A DNA stretch of 10,679 bases from Clostridia bacterium (GTDB lineage: Bacteria > Bacillota > Clostridia > RGIG6154): assembly GCA_017523005.1 (NCBI GenBank), contig JAFWXG010000025.1:1-10679 (forward strand), given 5' to 3'. The notes below the pieces were generated by a model. The model saw nothing but the letters and a program-made list of their open reading frames with translations, did not search any database and was not told where the DNA came from. Made by a program: the position numbers and the translations under genes. Shown piece after piece: positions 1 to 5,642 of this stretch (position 1 is its first letter; the number at the start of each line of letters is the position of its first letter).

Positions 1-674
1 AGGAAGTGGCAGCCCGTGACGAAGAAATTCGCAAACACGATGAAGAAGTGAGAAAGGAAGCAAGAGAAAATTCTTTCCGAAACAGTGGAATTGCGGAAAA
101 GTTTAAGAGTGTTGAATTGTCTGATATATTGCGGTCGGGTATCGCTGAAATGAAGGATAAAGACGGCAATGTGATTACTGATATAAATGTTTTTGAAAAA
201 TTTATATCAGACATTGCAGAGGGAAAGCCACGCGGTTTATGGCTTTGCGGTAAATATGGAACAGGAAAAAGTGTTTTTGCCATTGCACTTATGCACGAGC
301 TTTGCCGCCGTGGGGTATCATGCTCATATTTTAAGACACATGAAGTTATGCAAAGACTTGATGATGTGAAGTGGCATTTAAGTCATGAAACAAGGGCGGG
401 AATTGTTAAGGAACTTTGCTATGCGGATTTTCGTATTTTAGACGAGATAGGGCGTTATCCAGATTCAAAGTGGGAGCAGTTTATCTTGTTTGATGTAACA
501 AATAAATGTTACGAAAGCTATAAATCAATGCTCTTTATCTCAAATCTGACAAGAAACGAATTGGGCGAGTTTTTGGGCGGGGCGGCTACTGACAGATTCA
601 AGGGTTTGGGAATGACTATTGAATTCAGCGGCAAATCGTTCAGAGGTTCGGAAAAAGAATTGTACACAAAGTAG
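1..674 (+). CDS. DnaC-like helicase loader ATPase (5' end outside window)
   Basis: This is an AAA+ ATPase of the DnaC/IstB type, which in phages loads the replicative helicase onto DNA at the origin. Numbering from the GTG at position 6, a charged N-terminal helix (residues 1-30) precedes a Walker A motif GKYGTGKS at 82-89, a Walker B ILDEIG at 144-149, a sensor I region MLFISNLT at 176-182 and a probable arginine finger at R197 in AATDRFKG. The frame is open to the left edge and the GTG at 6 has no well-spaced Shine-Dalgarno site, so the real start is probably upstream and the N-terminal partner-binding part is missing. It ends in TAG at 672-674, which lies within the ribosome site of the following SSB gene, suggesting one replication operon. 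The ATPase assignment is firm. DnaC rather than IstB is inferred from the SSB neighbour and the absence of any transposase. Confidence 0.85.
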   Translation, partial: EVAARDEEIRKHDEEVRKEARENSFRNSGIAEKFKSVELSDILRSGIAEMKDKDGNVITDINVFEKFISDIAEGKPRGLWLCGKYGTGKSVFAIALMHELCRRGVSCSYFKTHEVMQRLDDVKWHLSHETRAGIVKELCYADFRILDEIGRYPDSKWEQFILFDVTNKCYESYKSMLFISNLTRNELGEFLGGAATDRFKGLGMTIEFSGKSFRGSEKELYTK

Positions 675-677
675 GAG
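672..677 (+). promoter_or_regulatory. Ribosome binding site of the SSB gene, overlapping the loader stop codon
   Basis: TAGGAG at 672-677 contains the AGGAG core and sits 9 bases before the ATG at 687. Its first three bases are the stop codon of the preceding ATPase gene, so termination of one gene occurs on the ribosome site of the next. This supports 687 as the SSB start and a shared transcript. Confidence 0.6.
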
Positions 678-686
678 AATGAATAT

Positions 687-1160
687 ATGACAGACTTAAA
701 TCATGTAGTTTTGATTGGACGGCTTACTCGCGATTTAGGAAGCGATGAAAGAGATTTCGGCTATTTGCCTAACGGACAGGCAAGGGCAAATGTAAGTATT
801 GCCGTAAACAGAAGCAAAAAACAGGGTGATGAATGGATTGATGAAGTTTCATACTTTGAAGTTGCAATTTTCGGGAAAACAGCTGAAAACCTAAAACCTT
901 ACCTTCTCAAAGGCAAGCAGATAGCGGTTGATGGGCATTTGAAGCAAGACCGCTGGAAAGACCAGCAGGGCAACAACCGCAGCAAAATCAGCATTGTTGC
1001 GGAAAATGTTCAGCTTTTGGGCGGCAAGAGTGAAGATACAACACAGAACGCGGGCGGAAACTATCAGCAGCAGTCTTTCACGCCGAAAGCAAACACACAG
1101 TATCAGACACCGCCTGCAGCACCAAGCGATGATGAATTCCCGGAAGACATACCCTTCTGA
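687..1160 (+). CDS. ssb: Single-stranded DNA-binding protein
   Basis: A 157-residue protein that coats single-stranded DNA during replication and recombination. Residues 4-115 form the OB fold: NHVVLIGRLTRD at the N-terminus, PNGQARANVSIAVNR at about 28-42, VSYFEVAIFGKTAENL near 54-69 and YLLKGKQIAVDGHL around 71-84, all typical of bacterial and phage SSBs. A Gln/Asn-rich linker (about 120-145) leads to the acidic tip DDEFPEDIPF at 148-157, the tail through which SSBs recruit partner proteins. Length and layout are normal for the family. It follows the helicase loader by 12 bases, and the ATG at 687 has a well-placed AGGAG. The product call is secure. The symbol is by family, since the host probably carries its own ssb. 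Confidence 0.93.
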   Translation: MTDLNHVVLIGRLTRDLGSDERDFGYLPNGQARANVSIAVNRSKKQGDEWIDEVSYFEVAIFGKTAENLKPYLLKGKQIAVDGHLKQDRWKDQQGNNRSKISIVAENVQLLGGKSEDTTQNAGGNYQQQSFTPKANTQYQTPPAAPSDDEFPEDIPF

Positions 1161-1174
1161 TGTGAGGTTGGAGC

Positions 1175-1225
1175 ATGAAACTTGTTGAGCTTACAGGAAG
1201 ATTACAGGCACTTTGTCATAAGTGA
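1175..1225 (+). CDS. Possible 16-residue leader peptide
   Basis: A very short frame from ATG at 1175 to TGA at 1223-1225 encodes MKLVELTGRLQALCHK. A GAGG at 1164-1167 is well placed for ribosome binding. Its stop overlaps the GTG start of the next small frame as GTGA, so it could serve as a coupling leader. The N-terminus resembles the start of small phage proteins of the 'MKLxELxxRL' kind, so it may instead be the remnant of a longer gene cut short by a base loss near 1222. Too short for a confident call. Confidence 0.25.
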   Translation: MKLVELTGRLQALCHK

Positions 1226-1329
1226 AGTTTAAAATCAACGGCGCGGAATATACGCCGGAAGATGTGAAGTTGGTTTTTCCTTCCGAAGTCGTAAATGGCG
1301 GAGAAATTACCGTAAAAATTGAGGGCTGA
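1222..1329 (+). CDS. Hypothetical 35-residue protein, GTG start
   Basis: A small frame beginning with GTG at 1222 and ending in TGA at 1327-1329 encodes 35 residues starting KFKINGAEYTPEDVKLVF after the initiator and ending GGEITVKIEG. The alternating hydrophobic pattern suggests two or three short beta strands around a helix-like PEDV turn. It looks like real protein sequence, with balanced composition and no low-complexity runs. It overlaps the end of the preceding 16-codon frame by GTGA and has no strong ribosome site of its own, so translational coupling would be needed. It lies between SSB and the first cysteine-rich gene. I do not recognise a family. Confidence 0.45.
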   Translation: MKFKINGAEYTPEDVKLVFPSEVVNGGEITVKIEG

Positions 1330-1333
1330 AATT

Positions 1334-1519
1334 ATGGAGATTCAGACAGACAGAAAAACATACAAGACTTTCAAGACGCTTCCATGCTGCTATAACTGTA
1401 AACACTCTTATTTCAGAATGGGTATTGCGCTTTATTGCAATAACCGCTCGGAGTGGATTAAAGAAGCGAGTGTAGAGCCGATAGGAACTTGTGACAGTTT
1501 CGAGGAAAAGAATGTTTGA
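1334..1519 (+). CDS. Small cysteine-rich protein, probable zinc-binding (first of three)
   Basis: A 61-residue hypothetical protein. Cysteines C18, C19, C22, C35 and C53 form a pattern with C-x-N-C (CYNCKHS, 19-25) at the front, YCNN in the middle and a closing GTCDSFEE. This resembles small phage zinc-finger-like proteins in which four Cys hold one metal; zinc binding is inferred from spacing only. I chose ATG 1334 because GAGGG at 1321-1325 is well spaced. A TTG at 1319 would give a slightly longer form without a ribosome site. Its TGA lies within ATGTTTGA, overlapping the start of the next gene, which encodes a protein of the same general design. A role in binding DNA or a host protein is possible, but nothing here decides it. 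Confidence 0.65.
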   Translation: MEIQTDRKTYKTFKTLPCCYNCKHSYFRMGIALYCNNRSEWIKEASVEPIGTCDSFEEKNV

Positions 1520-1715
1520 CAAGAAAATAAAAGAGCATTGCGGAAACTGTGTTTCTTTTCTGACTGATGAAGATGATAAAGGCAATGTCACGGAATTTCA
1601 CCATGACAGGAATAAAGATTGCGGATTTTGCGCCATGCGGGATTTGTTCTACACGGTGCAAAATGATTCAAAACCCTGCGATAGCTGGGTGCATGACGGA
1701 GAAAAAGAGGAATGA
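1512..1715 (+). CDS. Small cysteine-rich protein, probable zinc-binding (second of three)
   Basis: A 67-residue hypothetical protein with C10-G-N-C13, then C37-G-F-C40 and C56 in PCDSWV. The framework (C-x-N-C at the front, a C-x-x-C in the middle, and a final Cys followed by D-S and an aromatic residue) matches the protein just upstream, which ends in CDSF. The two look like diverged paralogues or members of one phage zinc-finger family. GAGGAAAA at 1501-1508 supports the ATG at 1512; an upstream start at 1491 would overlap the previous gene more and lacks a ribosome site. The TGA overlaps the next ATG as ATGA (1712-1715), a sign of coupled translation. Function unknown. Confidence 0.65.
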   Translation: MFDKKIKEHCGNCVSFLTDEDDKGNVTEFHHDRNKDCGFCAMRDLFYTVQNDSKPCDSWVHDGEKEE

Positions 1716-2095
1716 ACAAAAACGAATTCGTAAAAGAGATAAAGAAACTTGATAAATCATGCTTTTATCTTGTATCTGTAGACGATAACACTGATTTTGA
1801 GACAATGGCAAATATCGCAGATATACTTGATAAACAGGGTATAAAATCTGTTGTCATGCCTAAAAACATCAACTTCAAAGAATTGCCTGCAGAAAGCAAA
1901 GATAAACTTCTTGAATACATTAAGCGTGAAATCGGAATCAAAGACGGCTTCGATGTTGCGCTTACTCCAGAACAAAAGCGTTGTAGAAACTGTTTGCATT
2001 GGGACGGCAGAAAGTGTATTGCAAAAGTTATTTGCGTAAAAGGCAGCGAGTATGTACAGAGAATCAAATTCAAAAAGGCGGTTCAGCATGAATAG
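1712..2095 (+). CDS. Hypothetical protein with C-terminal C-x-N-C zinc-finger-like module
   Basis: A 127-residue protein. Residues 1-80 look like a small alpha/beta domain: CFYLVSVDD (17-25) and IKSVVMPKN (44-52) read as strands, and NIADILDKQ (34-42) as a helix. Residues 88-110 carry C91-R-N-C94, C102 and C108 (CRNCLHWDGRKC), the third occurrence of the C-x-N-C motif in adjacent genes. A four-cysteine metal site is likely by spacing. The ATGA overlap with the previous gene fixes the start at 1712, and the TAG at 2093-2095 overlaps the next start. The N-terminal part loosely suggests a protein that handles signals or nucleotides, but I recognise no family. Confidence 0.65.
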   Translation: MNKNEFVKEIKKLDKSCFYLVSVDDNTDFETMANIADILDKQGIKSVVMPKNINFKELPAESKDKLLEYIKREIGIKDGFDVALTPEQKRCRNCLHWDGRKCIAKVICVKGSEYVQRIKFKKAVQHE

Positions 2096-2456
2096 CGGAT
2101 TTGGAAGAAGTTATTTTAAACTCCCTAAGAAAAATAAATACGGTAACAGAAAAACAACGGTTGAAGGAATTACCTTCGATTCTGCAAAAGAAGCGAATCG
2201 TTACCGCGAGCTTAAAATGCTTGAAATTTCGGGGCTGATTTCTGACTTAAAGATTCAGCAGCGTTTTGAGATTGTACCGAAAGCGGGCGGGAATAAAAGA
2301 GCAAGGTTTTATGTCGCTGATTTCACATATCTGGAAGGTGGAAAGAAAATCATTGAAGATGTAAAAAGCCCTATTACCCGCAGTAATGCAGTTTATACGC
2401 TTAAAAAAGCGTTGGTGCTTTGGCAATATCCAGATTGGATTTTCCGGGAATCGTGA
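2088..2456 (+). CDS. DUF1064-type phage nuclease (PD-(D/E)xK fold)
   Basis: A 122-residue protein resembling the DUF1064 family of small phage proteins, predicted to adopt a restriction-endonuclease-like fold. Visible signs are KYGNRKT near 17-23, a helix SAKEANRYRELKMLE (32-46) carrying E35, YVADFTYLEGGKKIIEDVKSP at about 75-95, and a closing segment ending DWIFRES. The likely metal and catalytic residues are E35, D78 and the D91-V-K93 motif, giving the PD-(D/E)xK pattern. I chose ATG 2088, which overlaps the upstream TAG and has AGG about 10 bases before it; ATG at 2052 would lie inside the previous gene. Phage members often lie near replication or recombination genes, and a role in DNA processing such as branched-DNA cleavage is plausible but not shown. 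Confidence 0.75.
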   Translation: MNSGFGRSYFKLPKKNKYGNRKTTVEGITFDSAKEANRYRELKMLEISGLISDLKIQQRFEIVPKAGGNKRARFYVADFTYLEGGKKIIEDVKSPITRSNAVYTLKKALVLWQYPDWIFRES

Positions 2457-2457
2457 T

Positions 2458-2628
2458 ATGTGCAAAAGTTGTATTGATTGCAAAAGGCTTTATGTCTGCA
2501 AACCGTTTTATTCAAAAAGGCTAAAAAAAGAAGTTCAAAACTATGTTTGCAAGACAAAAAGAAGAATGATAAGCAAAAAGTTTTTTGAAATGTTTCCGTT
2601 GCGATACGGTTGTTTCGAGAAAAAATAG
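2458..2628 (+). CDS. Small cysteine-rich protein, possibly frameshifted at a T6 run
   Basis: A 56-residue frame starting one base after the nuclease stop. It opens with C2-K-S-C5-I-D-C8 and C14, followed by C31 and C52, with a very basic middle (RLKKEVQ, KTKRRM). The cysteine spacing suggests metal binding. The end looks unnatural: removing one T from the T6 run at 2581-2586 moves the reading into a second open frame that adds another C-x-x-C (CFRC) and carries on to TAG at 2735-2737, giving 92 residues. The annotated form may therefore be a truncated product of a homopolymer length change, sequencing error or slippage. The ribosome site is weak (GGGA at about 2447-2450). Function unknown. 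Confidence 0.45.
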   Translation: MCKSCIDCKRLYVCKPFYSKRLKKEVQNYVCKTKRRMISKKFFEMFPLRYGCFEKK

Positions 2629-2737
2629 TCATATTTTAGGTGGGAAGTATGAAAAATTTGCAAACTTTAACATAATAGGTTATAAAATAAAAAAAGAAAA
2701 ACCCAACGAAGAAAACATAACGGCGATTCTGACCTAG
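2585..2737 (+). other. Displaced reading frame, likely continuation of the 2458 gene
   Basis: In the frame one base ahead of the preceding gene, an open stretch starts at TTG 2585 and runs 50 codons to TAG. It begins LKCFRCDTVVSRKN, which looks like half of a zinc ribbon, and continues with a basic, strand-like NIIGYKIKKEKPNEEN segment. It has no ribosome site and no ATG, so it is unlikely to be translated alone. Fusion to the upstream frame through a one-base change in the T6 run is the simplest explanation. A promoter-like sequence at 2658-2686 lies within it, so the two readings compete. Confidence 0.3.
2658..2686 (+). promoter_or_regulatory. Candidate sigma-70-type promoter before the packaging genes
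   Basis: TTGCAA at 2658-2663 and TATAAA at 2681-2686 are separated by 17 bases, the optimum for a housekeeping promoter, in an A/T-rich stretch of about 125 bases with no clear gene. Transcription would begin near 2693-2695 and run into the gene at 2754 and the terminase genes. The -35 box is imperfect, and A/T-rich DNA produces such matches by chance. A short frame at 2649 (ATGAAAAATTTG...) ends after eight codons and is probably not meaningful. Confidence 0.33.
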
Positions 2738-2753
2738 CCGTATGGGGTGGATT

Positions 2754-3065
2754 ATGTCATATTCGTTGGATAAACTTATAAAATCTCTTGAAAACCGCAT
2801 ACAGAAAATTGACAGCGGTTATATAAAACTCGGATTTGAGAGCGGAAAACTTGTAGCCGCTGCACAATACAACAATCCCACAGAAGAAGAAAGAAAATAC
2901 CCTGTTGTCAAAGAGGGCTTTTCACTTGCGGAAGAACTGAAAGAAGCAAGCGTAAGCACTTTTTACGGCACTTTGGGCTTTGTCTTTTCTGGAAAGAAAA
3001 TCACAAATTGCTATAAATCTCAATCATGGAAAGGCTCAACTTTGGAGCTTTTTATCGGGGGCTGA
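2754..3065 (+). CDS. Hypothetical phage protein
   Basis: A 103-residue protein that I do not recognise. It starts with a helical segment LDKLIKSLENRIQKI (5-19), followed by a strand pair IKLGFESGKLVAAAQYNN at about 24-41, a charged loop, a helix LAEELKEAS, and a final hydrophobic strand LELFIGG. There is no signal peptide, membrane segment or cysteine cluster. Two in-frame starts exist: ATG 2742 has no ribosome site, while ATG 2754 is preceded by GGGGTGG at 2744-2750, so I prefer 2754. It opens the block leading to the terminase and is followed after two bases by the zinc-ribbon-like gene at 3068. It may be a small packaging or head accessory protein, by position only. Confidence 0.6.
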   Translation: MSYSLDKLIKSLENRIQKIDSGYIKLGFESGKLVAAAQYNNPTEEERKYPVVKEGFSLAEELKEASVSTFYGTLGFVFSGKKITNCYKSQSWKGSTLELFIGG

Positions 3066-3067
3066 TT

Positions 3068-3253
3068 ATGCAGATATGCCCGAAATGCAGAAAAGAAATC
3101 AGACACATTCCAATCAATTACGAAGAGGTTGTCGTTTGCGAAGTAGAAGCAACGATAATTTACACAAATAGCGGGCGGCGTGTGGAAGGGTATCAACCGC
3201 ATAAATGCAAGGAGCTGAACAATGCCAAGAGCGAAGAAAACAACAACGGCTGA
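3068..3253 (+). CDS. Small zinc-ribbon-like protein
   Basis: A 61-residue frame with C4-P-K-C7 at the N-terminus, C24 in a hydrophobic strand (VVVCEVEAT) and H46-C47 near the end, together able to form a zinc ribbon. The Lys/Asn/Glu-rich tail (50-61) overlaps the start of the terminase small subunit by 32 bases and is probably disordered. A GGGGG run at about 3057-3061 gives a workable ribosome site for the ATG at 3068. It is the fifth cysteine-rich small protein in the window. Metal binding is inferred from cysteine spacing. Function unknown. Confidence 0.6.
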   Translation: MQICPKCRKEIRHIPINYEEVVVCEVEATIIYTNSGRRVEGYQPHKCKELNNAKSEENNNG

Positions 3254-3989
3254 AAAAGAACAGAAAGAAAAGAAGCCTCGCAAACCGACAAAGAAAACAA
3301 TTCCGGCAGAAGGTGAGCCGACAAACTTAGACATTGATTTGAACTCTTTTGATTGGGGCGAAGATTGCAAGCTGAACGACAGACAGAAATATTTTGTTAT
3401 CTGGTTTACATATCCGGGAAGGACATATCACAACGCTATGCAATCTGCAATAAAAGCAGGATATACCAAAAAGACGGCTAATGTTTTGTCGCCCGCCATA
3501 CGAAGAAACCCGGAAATTTCCGCGCTCATTAAAAAGTTTGATGATATGTATGTCAGAGAATCGCTTGATGATTTTTACCACCGGGCAATAACTGACAAGA
3601 TTGCAAGATCGACTTTTGATGTAAACGATTTTCACGAAGTCAAGAAATACACGGACAAGGACGGCAACGAAAGGGAGTATTTAAGCATTAAAGACCCTTC
3701 GACACTTACGCCGGAGCAGAGAAAGTGTATTGACGGTGTAAAGTTCAACAATAACGGAACGCCAAGCTATGAATTCGCAAATAGAACTCACGAAATGGAA
3801 GTGTTGATGAAGCTGCACGAAATGGCAAGCGGCGAGAAGAAAAACACAGAGAGCGAAATGGAATTGACCATTGAGCAGATAAAAGACAAAGTGACCGCAA
3901 AGCTGAAAGTCATTCAGAAAAAGGACGAAGAAGAAGAGCTTGCGGGTAAATACATTGACGAGCCGGACAATTTGCTAGAGGAAGCGTAA
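3222..3989 (+). CDS. Phage terminase small subunit
   Basis: A 255-residue protein that would recognise phage DNA and hand it to the large subunit for cutting and packaging. Residues 1-30 are Lys-rich and probably disordered. LNDRQKYFVIWFTY at 51-64, AMQSAIKAGYTKKTANV at 72-88 and a following helix with RRNPEISALIKKF (94-106) match the helix-turn-helix region of the Terminase_2 family, including the typical AG-Y element. The middle (about 110-200) probably mediates assembly, and the acidic C-terminus (EEEELAG, DEPDNLLEEA) may contact the large subunit. AAGGAG at 3210-3215 supports ATG 3222. The gene abuts the large subunit directly, TAA then ATG, as expected for a terminase pair. Confidence 0.85.
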   Translation: MPRAKKTTTAEKEQKEKKPRKPTKKTIPAEGEPTNLDIDLNSFDWGEDCKLNDRQKYFVIWFTYPGRTYHNAMQSAIKAGYTKKTANVLSPAIRRNPEISALIKKFDDMYVRESLDDFYHRAITDKIARSTFDVNDFHEVKKYTDKDGNEREYLSIKDPSTLTPEQRKCIDGVKFNNNGTPSYEFANRTHEMEVLMKLHEMASGEKKNTESEMELTIEQIKDKVTAKLKVIQKKDEEEELAGKYIDEPDNLLEEA

Positions 3990-5642
3990 ATGTTTACACC
4001 CGATGAAAGATTGCGGTTTTGTTACACCTTTATGAAGTTCAATGAGCGTGATATTGATTTGGACTTCTGGCAGAATCGCTATATCCGCAGTATGTCAAGA
4101 TTCTCTATTCTGGTAAAATCACGCCGTACAGGTTTTTCTTTTGTAACTTCCATGAAGGGTGTTGTCAAAGCGATAGACCCGGACAGAGTAGCATATACAA
4201 AACAGTTTGTTTCTTACAACGAATCGGACGCAGTAGAAAAAATAAACTATGCCGCGCAATTCTATGAATCTCTTCCGGGAAATGTACGGAAAGTATGCAA
4301 GACAAACAACAAGACAGAACTTGATTTTCTTGACAAAAACGGAAAGACAATAAGCCGCCTTATCTCTATTCCTTGTCGCCCTCCTCGCGGTAAGGGAGGC
4401 GATATTGCCCTTGATGAATATGCGATTTATCTACCGAAAATGTCAGACGCGGTTTACACGGCTGCATTACCTGTAATTTCTCGTGGTGGTTGTATCGAAA
4501 TGGGAAGCTCACCACTCGGAAAAATTGGCAAGTTTTATGAAATCTATTCTGACAAAGAAACATATAAGAGTTACGAACGCTATAACATTCCGTGGTGGTT
4601 CTCTTCCGGCTTGTGTGTTGATGTTCCAATGGCGGTAAAGATTGCGCCGGAAATGACAACAGAAGAGCGTGTTTTCACTTTTGGTACTGACATCATTAAA
4701 GAGATTTACAACTCTATGGAGCTGGAAAAGTTTCAGCAGGAATATGAATGTCGGTTCATTGATGAAGCTGCAAGTTATATACCGCTTGAATTGATTTATG
4801 AAAACACTCCCGGACGCGATAACGAAGAAAAACTTATCGAAATGAGTAAAGATGAATCAATCACCGATGAAGAGTATTGGGAATACAACAGGGGCGTTGA
4901 TTTTCAAGCGTACACTTCGGAAGATGAAGCGATTCTGCAATACAACAAAGAAATGCACGGTTCACCTTTATTTCTGGGCTTCGATGTTGCAAAACACCGG
5001 GATGCTATGTCTATTTATTTAATCGGTATGAAGGGCGACAAGAAAAGGAGTTTTGCCCGGATTGAAAGAAAAGGCATGAGCTATGAGCAGCAGGGAGATA
5101 TTGCCGAAAAGCTCTTTAGAGAATTGCCGATTTACCGTGGAGCAATCGACCGAACAGGTAGCGGCGATGGCGTTTATGAGCGGCTCTACAAGAAATTCGG
5201 GGATAAAATAGACGGTGTATATTTCACTCCACAAATGAAAGAACAGCTTGCAATCGAAGCAAAAAGGGGATTGGAACAACACGAATTCGCACTTGAAAAC
5301 AACAAAGATTTTCACTCACAGATTCACAGTATTAAGCGCATGGACGCTGTAGGAAAGTATTTCAGATATGACGCAGAGCGAAACGAGAAAGGTCATGCAG
5401 ATAGTTTCTGGGCATGGGCTTTAGCGAACTTTGCGAGCATGGACGCTAAAAAAATATCGTTCTACAAACAATATGCTAGTCAAAAAAACAATACTGTGGT
5501 ACAATCGGTAGTAGATTCTACGATAAATCGCACAGAAAACGAAGTAAAACCCATCGAAAAACGCGCCGAAACTCTGACCCATAGGCGCGGAAAATCGCTT
5601 GATAGCGTTATGCGGGGTTTTACAAATGCTTGGAATAAATAA
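3990..5642 (+). CDS. Phage terminase large subunit (packaging ATPase and nuclease)
   Basis: A 550-residue DNA-packaging motor protein. The N-terminal ATPase has a variant P-loop LVKSRRTGFSF at 41-51, lacking the usual GK-S/T and resembling the SRR-x-GF/L-S form of Mu gp28-like terminases. It also has a Walker B DIALDE at 138-143 and the coupling motif GSS at 172-174. The C-terminal RNase H-like nuclease, which cuts concatemers at the start and end of packaging, shows three metal-binding aspartates: D332 in LFLGFDVAKH, D387 in GAIDRTGSGDG, and D471 in KGHADSFWAWA. All key residues appear intact and the length is normal. The start directly follows the small subunit, and the end overlaps the portal start by 17 bases. 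The final 60 residues are basic and low in order. Confidence 0.9.
   Translation: MFTPDERLRFCYTFMKFNERDIDLDFWQNRYIRSMSRFSILVKSRRTGFSFVTSMKGVVKAIDPDRVAYTKQFVSYNESDAVEKINYAAQFYESLPGNVRKVCKTNNKTELDFLDKNGKTISRLISIPCRPPRGKGGDIALDEYAIYLPKMSDAVYTAALPVISRGGCIEMGSSPLGKIGKFYEIYSDKETYKSYERYNIPWWFSSGLCVDVPMAVKIAPEMTTEERVFTFGTDIIKEIYNSMELEKFQQEYECRFIDEAASYIPLELIYENTPGRDNEEKLIEMSKDESITDEEYWEYNRGVDFQAYTSEDEAILQYNKEMHGSPLFLGFDVAKHRDAMSIYLIGMKGDKKRSFARIERKGMSYEQQGDIAEKLFRELPIYRGAIDRTGSGDGVYERLYKKFGDKIDGVYFTPQMKEQLAIEAKRGLEQHEFALENNKDFHSQIHSIKRMDAVGKYFRYDAERNEKGHADSFWAWALANFASMDAKKISFYKQYASQKNNTVVQSVVDSTINRTENEVKPIEKRAETLTHRRGKSLDSVMRGFTNAWNK

Noticed and set aside
2649..2675. An eight-codon frame (MKNLQTLT) with a fair ribosome site before the packaging genes.
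   Set aside because: Too short to judge, and its region is better explained as a promoter or as part of the displaced frame 2585-2737.
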